Positions 45,389 through 53,231 of a DNA stretch of 64,000 bases are shown one piece after another. Every line of letters begins with the position of its first letter. Within the stretch, counting starts at the first letter, position 1. Under the pieces are notes generated by a model that was not told where the DNA came from, searched no databases, and worked only from the letters and a program-made list of their open reading frames with translations. This DNA comes from an uncultured Bacteroidales bacterium (GTDB lineage Bacteria; Bacteroidota; Bacteroidia; Bacteroidales; Bacteroidaceae), in NCBI GenBank assembly GCA_902798615.1, contig CADBXL010000013.1:1-64000 (forward strand), written 5' to 3'. The position numbers were made by a program, and so were the translations under genes.

Positions 45389-47833
45389 ATGGCAGCAATA
45401 AACGACCTAATAGCTCGAATACAAGACCCTAATCTACGCCTAAGTATAGAAAAAGAACTAAAAGAATTCATCAAACAAAAGAAGTTTGGTCTTGTTTTTG
45501 AGAAACATATACCAGAGATGACCTTACTCCATGACTACCCTATCAGCCGTGGATGCAAGGTTATCAAACAAAGTGATGATGAAAAGAAACTCTCTGAGGA
45601 TATTCTTTGGGAGGTAAAGAAGATAAGCAAGGAGAAGGCCACTTGTGTACATACGGTTACGAATGAGGAACAGTCTTTTAACATTTCTGACCTTATTTGC
45701 GTGGCAAAGAATGGTGAGCCAATATATCCTTGCCTAAAATATGTTGATTCTATTCAAAATGCGCCTGATAGTGATTTATGGCATATTCTAATTGAAGCAG
45801 ATAACTATCATGCTCTTCAACTTCTTGCATACCTTTATTCTGGTATGGTGGATTGTATCTATATTGACCCTCCATACAATAGCGGTGCGACAGATTGGAA
45901 GTACAACAATAACTATGTTGACGGAAATGACAGCTACCGTCATAGCAAGTGGCTTGCAATGATGGAAAACCGCCTGATACTTGCAAAGAAACTACTCAAT
46001 CCTAATAATTCCGTTCTTATAGTTACTATTGACGAAAAAGAATACCTTCATTTGGGTTGTATGTTAGAAGAATTGTTTCCTGAAGCAAGAATTCAGATGA
46101 TTAGTAGCGTTATTTCGCCACAGGGAGCTACTAGGGAAAAGCAATTCAGTAGAACTGATGAATATCTTTTTATTGTCGAATTTGGCAATGCAGCTCCAGT
46201 CCCTTTGGTCTTAGGGACAGAATGGTCCGCAGGTCAAACAATAAGTGCTGGCTCTACCAAACTAATATGGGATTCACTAAAGAGGAGGGGCAGCAATTCT
46301 CTCAGACAAGATAGACATAATTTGTTTTATCCAATTTATATTTCTGAAGATGGCTTAAAGATTGTAAAAATAGGAGAGTCATTACCTTTAGAATATGATA
46401 GAAATTCTGTAGAACAAATTGACGGCTGTAGAACTATATGGCCAATAAGAAGCAATGGCGATGAAGGCAACTGGCAGTTATCACAAACGCAACTAAAAGA
46501 TAAATACGAGAAAGGATATGTTCGACTTGGTAGATTTGATGAAAGAGGGAGTATGTCTATTTCGTATTTAAAAAGGAATGAACAAAGAAAAGTTGAATTA
46601 GGCGTCTTTAAGATAATAGGTAGACGAGAAGACAATTCTATTATTACAGATGAGGCTTATCAAATACAAAAGAGGATATGCGGAACACAATGGAGAATAA
46701 CTTCTCATAATGCTGGTACTTACGGTACAGCACTATTGTTAAAAGTTCTAGGAGAAAAACGATTTGATTTTCCTAAGTCAATTTACGCAGTTCATGATGT
46801 TCTTCGTTTTTTTGTTGCAAATAAGCCAAACGCACTAATTCTAGATTTCTTCTCGGGTTCGGGAACAACCCTTCATGCCATCAATCTTTTGAATAAAGAA
46901 GATGGAGGCAAACGTCGTTGTGTTATGGTTACAAACAATGAGGTTAGCGCTGACGAGGAAACCACATTTAGAGCAAGAGGACTACACAAAGGGGATGAAG
47001 AATGGGAGAAGTCTGGCATTGCTCGGTATGTAAATTGGCCAAGAACAAAATGCTCAATCGAAGGAATAGATGTCAATGGTCAACCATTACATGGTGAATA
47101 TATAACTTCAAACACTCAAGAAATTACGCTGAAGCGAGCCATTAAGCAATTATCTTTTTGCATTCCTGATGGTAGGCAAGGTGTAAATGTCAAGAAGCAG
47201 ATAGTGAGTCTTATCAACGACAAGAAAATGCCTCAAAACTCAGTTACTGATGAATGTCCTTATATTGTAAAAGAGGATGCTACTACTGCTATCTTATTTG
47301 ACATTAACAGCATTGGTGATTTCTTCGAGGAAATACATGAAAATATAGATGTAATTTACGTTGTATCAACAGACAACAAAGCATTTAATACGGCAAAACG
47401 AAAACTTGAAGAGTTACCTGAACGTACAAAAAGTGTTCCTGTAAAAATTCCAATGTCTGAGGGATTTAAAGCTAATGCCGCATTCTATAAACTTACTTTC
47501 TTAGACAAAGAGGCTGTTTCTATAGGTGCACAACTTGATAAACTATTGTCTATACTTTGGATGAAAGCTGGCGCACATGGTGTTTGTCCTACTCATCTTG
47601 AAGGAGAATATGCTGTTTTGCCAGAGAATAGAATGGCTATACTCATTGAAGAATACGGTTTTGAGGAATTGAAAGAAGAACTTTCAAAGCATCCAGAAAT
47701 TGAAACGGTTTACATCATTGAGGATAGTGAAGATAATTATCGTGCATTAGCAGCTCAGATAAATGTAAAGAACACCTACCAACTCTATAGAGATTACCTT
47801 GATAACTTTAAGATTAACATAGAAAATAGATAA
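45389..47833 (+). CDS. mod: Type III restriction-modification methyltransferase (Mod)
   Basis: An 814-residue beta-class adenine-N6 DNA methyltransferase, the Mod subunit of a type III system; it recognises the site and methylates one strand. The catalytic motif IV DPPYNSG is at residues 160-166, a long target-recognition region follows, and motif I FFSGSGTTLHA is near 488, the order expected for the beta class. The N-terminal helical stretch and the extra C-terminal domain (about 560-814) are typical of large Mod proteins. The res gene starts 7 bp downstream. The gene is AT-richer than the housekeeping genes around it, consistent with acquisition. A hairpin abuts its start codon. Confidence 0.92.
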   Translation: MAAINDLIARIQDPNLRLSIEKELKEFIKQKKFGLVFEKHIPEMTLLHDYPISRGCKVIKQSDDEKKLSEDILWEVKKISKEKATCVHTVTNEEQSFNISDLICVAKNGEPIYPCLKYVDSIQNAPDSDLWHILIEADNYHALQLLAYLYSGMVDCIYIDPPYNSGATDWKYNNNYVDGNDSYRHSKWLAMMENRLILAKKLLNPNNSVLIVTIDEKEYLHLGCMLEELFPEARIQMISSVISPQGATREKQFSRTDEYLFIVEFGNAAPVPLVLGTEWSAGQTISAGSTKLIWDSLKRRGSNSLRQDRHNLFYPIYISEDGLKIVKIGESLPLEYDRNSVEQIDGCRTIWPIRSNGDEGNWQLSQTQLKDKYEKGYVRLGRFDERGSMSISYLKRNEQRKVELGVFKIIGRREDNSIITDEAYQIQKRICGTQWRITSHNAGTYGTALLLKVLGEKRFDFPKSIYAVHDVLRFFVANKPNALILDFFSGSGTTLHAINLLNKEDGGKRRCVMVTNNEVSADEETTFRARGLHKGDEEWEKSGIARYVNWPRTKCSIEGIDVNGQPLHGEYITSNTQEITLKRAIKQLSFCIPDGRQGVNVKKQIVSLINDKKMPQNSVTDECPYIVKEDATTAILFDINSIGDFFEEIHENIDVIYVVSTDNKAFNTAKRKLEELPERTKSVPVKIPMSEGFKANAAFYKLTFLDKEAVSIGAQLDKLLSILWMKAGAHGVCPTHLEGEYAVLPENRMAILIEEYGFEELKEELSKHPEIETVYIIEDSEDNYRALAAQINVKNTYQLYRDYLDNFKINIENR

Positions 47834-47840
47834 ATGGCTT

Positions 47841-50360
47841 ATGTTAGTAGATTTATTTGAATTTCAGCAGAAGGCGCTTGACGAATTGAGAGATCGACAA
47901 AGGAAAACGCAACGCAGATACATACAGGATGGTGACAAACACATTATACCTTTTACCGCTCCAACAGGTGCAGGTAAGACGATTATAATGTCCGCATTTA
48001 TCGAAGCTCTATATTGCGGTGATACTCATCAAGGTGCTCAGAATGACGCTATAGTATTGTGGATAAGCGATTCGCCTGAACTCAACGAGCAAAGTAAAAT
48101 GAAACTCTACGCAAAAGCAGATAAGTTAACAATGCGTCCTGTTGTAACAATCGACGAAAGGAGTTTCAAAGCAGACAAGCTGCAACTTGGCACAATATAT
48201 TTTGTCAACACCCAGAAGTTTGGAACAAATAGCAACCTTGTAAAGTATAGCAACGAACGCAATTATACAGGTTGGGATTTCATGCGCAATACTGTAGAAG
48301 AGTATGGCGAAAAACTCGTAGTCATTATAGATGAAGCCCATCGTGGAGCAAAGAGTGATCAGCAAGAGCAAATGACTATCATGCAGAAGTTCATTCTTGG
48401 TTCTGTTGCTGATAATATGCCTTCAATGCCTCTTGTTATTGGTATGAGCGCCACTCTCGAACGATTTTACACACTTGCCAATGCTTCTGATTCTACCCAG
48501 ATGTCAAAGGTAGAGGTAACTCCTAATGCCGTTCGTGAATCTGGATTATTGAAAGACAAAATCAATATTCATCATCCTAAAACGGATGAAATAATTGCAG
48601 AGATGACCTATTTGGCACAGGCTGCCAAAGACTGGAAAGACAAATGTAAACATTGGGAAGCATATAAGCAACACGAGGATGTTGATGTATGCCCTGTTCT
48701 GGTTGTGCAAGTAAAAAATGGTAGGAACGAAGTTGTATCTGAAACAGACCTTGACGAATGTATCCGACAGATAGAGTCGAATGCAGGGATTACGCTACAA
48801 CATGGAGACGTTGTACATACATTCAATAATAGTGAGACCATCAATATGAATGGTCTGGAAGTTAGATACCTCGATCCTTCTCGAATTGCAGAAAACAAAA
48901 CGGTAAAGATTGTTTTCTTTAAGGACAACTTAACTACTGGATGGGATTGTCCTCGTGCAGAGACGATGATGTCATTCAAAGTGGCTTCTGGCTATACAAA
49001 TATTGCCCAATTGCTTGGAAGAATGGTACGCACGCCTTTACAAAAGCGAATAGAGACAGACGATATTCTAAATGAAGTAAACTTATATCTCCCAAACTTC
49101 AACTCAACAACAGTAGAAAGAGTAAAACGAGAATTAGAAGGTACAATACCTACAGAGGTTGAAACAAATCCAACAGAGAAACAGATATTAGAACTACGTG
49201 GTAATCTTCCTTGTGGCATTTCGCGCAAAGAAGTGTTTAACGCCATAAACAATGCAACAATTGACACGTATGCAATTCCTAAAAACGGAATAACAGACTA
49301 TCGTACTGCACTTTTCAAACTATGTCATCTTCTTGTAAGAACAAGGATTTACCGCGATGCAATAAACAAGCTATTGGATGACATTGTCGAAAAGATTACT
49401 GCTTTCATTCAGCAACTTGAAGACAATGGTCTGTATGATGAAACCATGAATAGTGTACGTTCTATGAACGACATGGTAGTATCACTTGATGCATTAGGAA
49501 CTACAATTACAGATGAAAATGCCGGAAACCATCTGATTCTTACAGATACAGACATCTATAACTGGAGTGAAAATGTAGAAGCGAAATTCGGACGTAATGG
49601 TGTATTGACAGCATATAGACAACATAGATTCGGAGAATATGACAATACAGATTTGCGTCTTCATTTCATTCTATATGTAAATAACCAAACATCAATAGAA
49701 GAACTTAATTCATATTGCAAGGACAGATTCCATGAATATGTTGATACGTATCGTCATGACATTGTATCTCGCGGTGAAACTGAAAAACGTGAATACGAGA
49801 AGATTGTCAAGGCACACGTTTCAACTAATCCTTTTAATTTATGTCTGCCAGACTTAATAGTTACAAACAGGAATGAAAGAGGAATAGCATATAATGATCA
49901 TTTATATTGTGATGGCAATGGAGAAGCCGTATTCAAATTAAATGAATGGGAAAAGGATGTACTTGATGCAGAAAGGCAGAAAGATGGCTTTGTCTGTTGG
50001 ATGCGCAATATACCGAACAAAGATTCTTCTCTCTGCATTCAATATAAAGTAGGTACACAATACAAACCACATTTTCCAGATTTTATTGTAGTAAGACAGG
50101 TTAATGGCAGCTTTGAATTCTACTTGCTTGAACCTCATTTTACTGGATATGCAGATTCTGTACCTAAATTGAAAGGAATGTCAGCTTATTCAGAACGGTG
50201 TTCTTCTGTCAAACGTAATGAAATGATACGTGTAATTGAGAATTCTACAGGAAAGAAGATAGAAACTCTCAATGCCAATTCTTCTGCCGTAAGAAATGAC
50301 ATTTATCATTTGAACGATAATGATGATCTTAACAATCTTTTTGCGAAATACAACCAATAA
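47841..50360 (+). CDS. res: Type III restriction subunit (Res)
   Basis: An 839-residue SF2 helicase/translocase. Motifs: Walker A APTGAGKT (about 40-47), DEAH box IIDEAHRGA (about 161), motif III GMSATL, and motif VI QLLGRMVRTP. It forms a complex with Mod and cuts DNA when two unmodified sites interact. The C-terminal nuclease region (about 740-770) reads PHFPDFIVV, then FYLLEPHF. The PD and E of a PD-(D/E)xK site are present, but the usual Lys is replaced (E-P-H), so cleavage ability is uncertain. No frameshift is seen. An 11-nt repeat array starts 14 bp after the stop codon. Confidence 0.9.
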   Translation: MLVDLFEFQQKALDELRDRQRKTQRRYIQDGDKHIIPFTAPTGAGKTIIMSAFIEALYCGDTHQGAQNDAIVLWISDSPELNEQSKMKLYAKADKLTMRPVVTIDERSFKADKLQLGTIYFVNTQKFGTNSNLVKYSNERNYTGWDFMRNTVEEYGEKLVVIIDEAHRGAKSDQQEQMTIMQKFILGSVADNMPSMPLVIGMSATLERFYTLANASDSTQMSKVEVTPNAVRESGLLKDKINIHHPKTDEIIAEMTYLAQAAKDWKDKCKHWEAYKQHEDVDVCPVLVVQVKNGRNEVVSETDLDECIRQIESNAGITLQHGDVVHTFNNSETINMNGLEVRYLDPSRIAENKTVKIVFFKDNLTTGWDCPRAETMMSFKVASGYTNIAQLLGRMVRTPLQKRIETDDILNEVNLYLPNFNSTTVERVKRELEGTIPTEVETNPTEKQILELRGNLPCGISRKEVFNAINNATIDTYAIPKNGITDYRTALFKLCHLLVRTRIYRDAINKLLDDIVEKITAFIQQLEDNGLYDETMNSVRSMNDMVVSLDALGTTITDENAGNHLILTDTDIYNWSENVEAKFGRNGVLTAYRQHRFGEYDNTDLRLHFILYVNNQTSIEELNSYCKDRFHEYVDTYRHDIVSRGETEKREYEKIVKAHVSTNPFNLCLPDLIVTNRNERGIAYNDHLYCDGNGEAVFKLNEWEKDVLDAERQKDGFVCWMRNIPNKDSSLCIQYKVGTQYKPHFPDFIVVRQVNGSFEFYLLEPHFTGYADSVPKLKGMSAYSERCSSVKRNEMIRVIENSTGKKIETLNANSSAVRNDIYHLNDNDDLNNLFAKYNQ

Positions 50361-50373
50361 GTTGTCATCGCAC

Positions 50374-50505
50374 CTCCCTCCTTCCTCCTATGTAAGTCCC
50401 ATTTTCCTCCCATTCATAGGAACGGACTTGCAACGGACTTGAAGCGGAGGTAGAGCGAAGGCAGAACGAAGGCATAGCGAAGGCATAGCGAAGGCATAGC
50501 GAAGG
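50374..50505. repeat. 11-nt periodic array 4 (12 units)
   Basis: Twelve contiguous units, from CTCCCTCCTTC and CTCCTATGTAA through GTCCCATTTTC and CTCCCATTCAT, then AGGAACGGACT, TGCAACGGACT, TGAAGCGGAGG, TAGAGCGAAGG, CAGAACGAAGG and CATAGCGAAGG three times. The first eight units are nearly the same as in array 5 at 52158. Confidence 0.85.
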
Positions 50506-50549
50506 AAAATAAGAGCATATACATCTCGAATAATGCTATTTACACATCC

Positions 50550-50689
50550 CTTTCGGGTATAATTCTACATAAAATACACACAATTATACCTTTTCGGTTA
50601 TAAATTCTTGGTAGTTTCATATAAAAACATTATCTTTGCACCCGATAGGGTTTAATGACATTAGTTTGACAATAAAGCAAAGAAGATAT
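50550..50689 (+). promoter_or_regulatory. Promoter and candidate HipB operator
   Basis: TATCTTTG at 50631-50638 is the -7 element of the hip operon. Upstream, GGTATAATT (near 50557-50565) and AATTATACC (50582-50590) form a 9-bp inverted repeat. CTTTCGGGTATAATTC and CTTTTCGGTTATAAATTC form a direct repeat. Such sites are expected for autoregulation by the HTH antitoxin. Confidence 0.55.
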
Positions 50690-50902
50690 ATGGAACCAAA
50701 CAGAATATCCATTAAGGTAAAGGAATTACGTAAGAAATACAATCTTACACAAGAAGATCTTGCCCTGAAATCAGGCGTAGGTCTTCGATTCCTACGTGAA
50801 CTTGAACAAGGTAAGCCAACCGTCCGAATGGATAAGATAAACCAAGTGTTGAACCTTTTTAATCTGGAGGTAGGAGTATGCGACAAGGAAAAGTCTTTAT
50901 AG
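50690..50902 (+). CDS. HipB-like HTH antitoxin/regulator
   Basis: A 70-residue XRE-family helix-turn-helix protein (KVKELRKKYNLTQEDLALKS, then VGLRFLRELEQGKPTVRMDK). It is the HipB component of a hip module, which binds the operator and represses the operon. I start at 50690 (MEPNRIS) because the upstream ORF extension runs through promoter sequence. It overlaps the next gene by 25 bases. Confidence 0.9.
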   Translation: MEPNRISIKVKELRKKYNLTQEDLALKSGVGLRFLRELEQGKPTVRMDKINQVLNLFNLEVGVCDKEKSL

Positions 50903-51207
50903 AATCAACGTTCGCAGGCGTCATCAGCGAAACGCCAAGTGGTTTTACATTCCAATACAGTAACGACTATCTCCATCAAGAGAACGCTATGCCTATTAGC
51001 CTAACGTTACCACTTCAAGAAGAGCCCTTTCATAATAAAACACTCTTTTCTTTCTTTGATGGATTGATTCCTGAAGGATGGCTATTAAATATAGCCGAGC
51101 GAAACTGGAAAATAAATCGCCGTGACAGGATGGGGCTTCTACTCACCTGTTGCAAAGATTGTATAGGCAACATATCTGTTGAACCAATAGAACAGGAGGA
51201 ACGATAA
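50878..51207 (+). CDS. HipA N-terminal domain protein (HipS-like)
   Basis: A 109-residue protein matching the N-terminal subdomain of HipA (FIESTFAGVISETPSGFTFQ, MPISLTLPLQ, FFDGLIPEGWLLNIAERNWK). In two-gene hip systems this domain is fused to the kinase. Here it is separate, as in the HipBST type, where the equivalent small protein acts as antitoxin to the kinase. Its stop codon TAATG overlaps the start of the kinase gene. The assignment of role follows the layout and is not proven. Confidence 0.82.
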   Translation: MRQGKVFIESTFAGVISETPSGFTFQYSNDYLHQENAMPISLTLPLQEEPFHNKTLFSFFDGLIPEGWLLNIAERNWKINRRDRMGLLLTCCKDCIGNISVEPIEQEER

Positions 51208-52151
51208 TGGATAAATGTCTATGTTGCTATAAACCGTTGAAAGTTGGCGAAATTGATTTCCACAAATCATGTGCAAAGAAAATGTTTGGCACATCACAAG
51301 CGCCAAACATTCCTTACACGCGCAAGGAAATCAACGAATTAGCGCGTGTAGTAGTAGAGAAACGCACCACAATAACAGGAGTTCAGTCAAAACTTTCCAT
51401 GGATCTAGAGAATGATGAACACGGCAATCCACAACGTCTTACCATAGTCGGGGTATTAGGCCGTTACATTCTCAAACCACAAACAGAGCGTTTCGAGGCA
51501 TTACCAGAGGTGGAAGACCTGACCATGCATCTCGCAGAGATTGCACGTATCGAAACAGTTCCCCATTCGCTTATTCGCTTTGCAGATGGAAAACTTAATT
51601 ACATCACTCGGAGAATAGATCGTACTGACGATGGACATAAGCTACCCATGGAAGACTTCTGTCAGATAGCAGGACTCATGACCGACCAGAAATATCAAGG
51701 ATGTTACGAGTACATAGCATCACTCATACAACAATACTCTTCTGTTCCAGGACTTGATATCACTAAATTCTGGGAACAAGTCCTTTTCTCATGGATTGTG
51801 GGCAATGCAGATATGCACATGAAGAATTTCTCGCTAATTAGTACAGAACGAGGAAAGCATCATCTCACGCCCACTTATGATCAGGTTTCCACTACGCTTG
51901 TCATGCCTGAAGACACAGAAGAATTGGCACTTCCTCTTCAGGGATTCAAAAAAAGCTTGATGCCATTCGATTTTATATATGCCATGACTGATAGCGGAGT
52001 AGAACAGAAAGTTGCAGAACGCATCATTAAGCGATTCCAGAAATACAAGGATCCATGGTTTGAATGTATTGACAAATCCTTCATTACAGAAAATCAAAAA
52101 CAACATTATAAATCAATAATAACAAAACATCTCGATACTTTACTCAAATAG
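51207..52151 (+). CDS. HipA/HipT-like serine/threonine kinase toxin
   Basis: A 314-residue kinase matching the C-terminal domain of HipA. The glycine-rich loop is ITGVQSKLSM, a Lys-containing stretch is LGRYILKPQ, the catalytic loop is VGNADMHMKNFSL (about 198-209) and the metal-binding segment is LTPTYDQVST. HipA kinases phosphorylate targets such as GltX, and HipT phosphorylates TrpS; either could apply here. The N-terminus carries a small zinc-finger-like motif, CLCCYKPLKVGEIDFHKSC (CxxC...HxxxC), absent from E. coli HipA. All catalytic residues are present. Confidence 0.85.
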   Translation: MDKCLCCYKPLKVGEIDFHKSCAKKMFGTSQAPNIPYTRKEINELARVVVEKRTTITGVQSKLSMDLENDEHGNPQRLTIVGVLGRYILKPQTERFEALPEVEDLTMHLAEIARIETVPHSLIRFADGKLNYITRRIDRTDDGHKLPMEDFCQIAGLMTDQKYQGCYEYIASLIQQYSSVPGLDITKFWEQVLFSWIVGNADMHMKNFSLISTERGKHHLTPTYDQVSTTLVMPEDTEELALPLQGFKKSLMPFDFIYAMTDSGVEQKVAERIIKRFQKYKDPWFECIDKSFITENQKQHYKSIITKHLDTLLK

Positions 52152-52157
52152 CACTAA

Positions 52158-52289
52158 CTCCCTTCTTCCTCCCATGTACCTCCCATGTAAGTCCCATTTT
52201 CCTCCCATTCATAGGAACGGATTTGAAACGGATTTGAAGCGGAGGAAGAGCGGACCTACAACGGAGGAAGAACGGACCTAAGGTAGAGG
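52158..52289. repeat. 11-nt periodic array 5 (12 units)
   Basis: Twelve contiguous units: CTCCCTTCTTC, CTCCCATGTAC, CTCCCATGTAA, GTCCCATTTTC, CTCCCATTCAT, AGGAACGGATT, TGAAACGGATT, TGAAGCGGAGG, AAGAGCGGACC, TACAACGGAGG, AAGAACGGACC and TAAGGTAGAGG. The first five units read like complements of the rest. It starts 6 bp after the hip kinase stop codon. Confidence 0.85.
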
Positions 52290-52305
52290 CGAGACAAATG
52301 AACTA

Positions 52306-52674
52306 GAAAAAAAGAATTTTTGCAACACTCGTCAACTCGTCACCCTCAGCGCTGCAAGTCATTGTGACTCTTCGGGTTACAGCGGTGATTCATTTTAAAG
52401 CACTCGTCACCCACCCGTCACCCGAATCTCTGTAACTTACTGACAATGTGAAATTTGCACTACTACTTCACTCATCACCCACTCGTCACCGTTTTTAGGG
52501 TGACGAGTGAATCATCTCAGTAATTGATTTTATATCAAGATGATAAGTCGCTTGAGGATGACGAGTGGGTGACGAGTGAAACAAAATGAATCACCGCTAC
52601 AACTTTCTGAGGCTTAAAGTCTTACAACGCTGAGGGTGACGAGTTGACGAGTAGTGTGAAAATTCTTTTTTTTC
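52306..52674. repeat. 369-bp inverted-repeat element with GTGACGAG motifs
   Basis: The left arm (AAAAAGAATTTTTGCAACAC, then TCGTCAACTCGTCACCCTCA) and the right arm are imperfect inverted copies over roughly 115 bp each. The octamer CTCGTCAC occurs three times on the left and its complement GTGACGAG three times on the right. The centre is a hairpin around GTTTTTAG. No ORF. It may be a MITE-like element or a protein-binding array. Confidence 0.7.
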
Positions 52675-52756
52675 GTTTTACTATTCGCAAATCAACATCC
52701 ATTCGTAGTGGCATTATTTTTTACGCGAATTTCCGTAAATTAACGTCTGTTCGACG

Positions 52757-53081
52757 ACTTGCTTCAGCTTGATGAGCCATAGCGAATAATTCCATGGATG
52801 CATCTCCGATGCTTGTACTTTACAGAAAATTAATGTGGTATTATATGTTTTCGCTCTGCGAACCTACATTAATTGTTCGCTTAGGCTCACCAAGCTAAAG
52901 CAAGTTCTCACAAATGACACATTAATGTCGCATTAATTTCTTCTTGTAGCAAGGGGGTTGTTTTCGTCGAGATTTGTCGAAGACCATAATAATGGGAAAC
53001 GGATTTATCCTCTTTATCTGATAGCTGGCGCAGTAATGCTTGCGCATTTTTTCAGAGATAAATCAGATAAATCCGCTTCCC
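52757..53081. repeat. Two adjacent inverted-repeat structures
   Basis: First: ACTTGCTTCAGCTTGATGAG (52757-52776) pairs with 52886-52905 (20 of 22 over the full arm). Its right arm recurs at 13349-13384, and an inner ATTAATGT/ACATTAAT pair is present. Second: GGGAAACGGATTTATC (52994-53009) pairs with GATAAATCCGCTTCCC (53066-53081), with inner stems CTTTATCTGAT and ATCAGATAAA. Noncoding. Confidence 0.6.
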
Positions 53082-53121
53082 TTATAAACGCACCTCTGGT
53101 GCTTTAACTGACAATAACTTC

Positions 53122-53221
53122 CAATTCCGGAAAATAAATTAGCAATAAATTTTAGCAGTAAAGTAATTTACTGGTTTAATTTACTTATAATTTACTTTCC
53201 GCATCAGGGCGCAAGCCCAGC
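53122..53221. repeat. AAAGTAAATT element, copy 3 (shorter)
   Basis: The strings GGAAAATAAATTAGCAATAA, AGTAATTTACTGG, TTTAATTTACTTATAATTTA and GCGCAAGCCC parallel the elements on either side of trkA. The terminal GGGCGCAAGCCC hairpin may end the nitrogenase-like operon transcript. Confidence 0.65.
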
Positions 53222-53231
53222 TTCCTATTGT

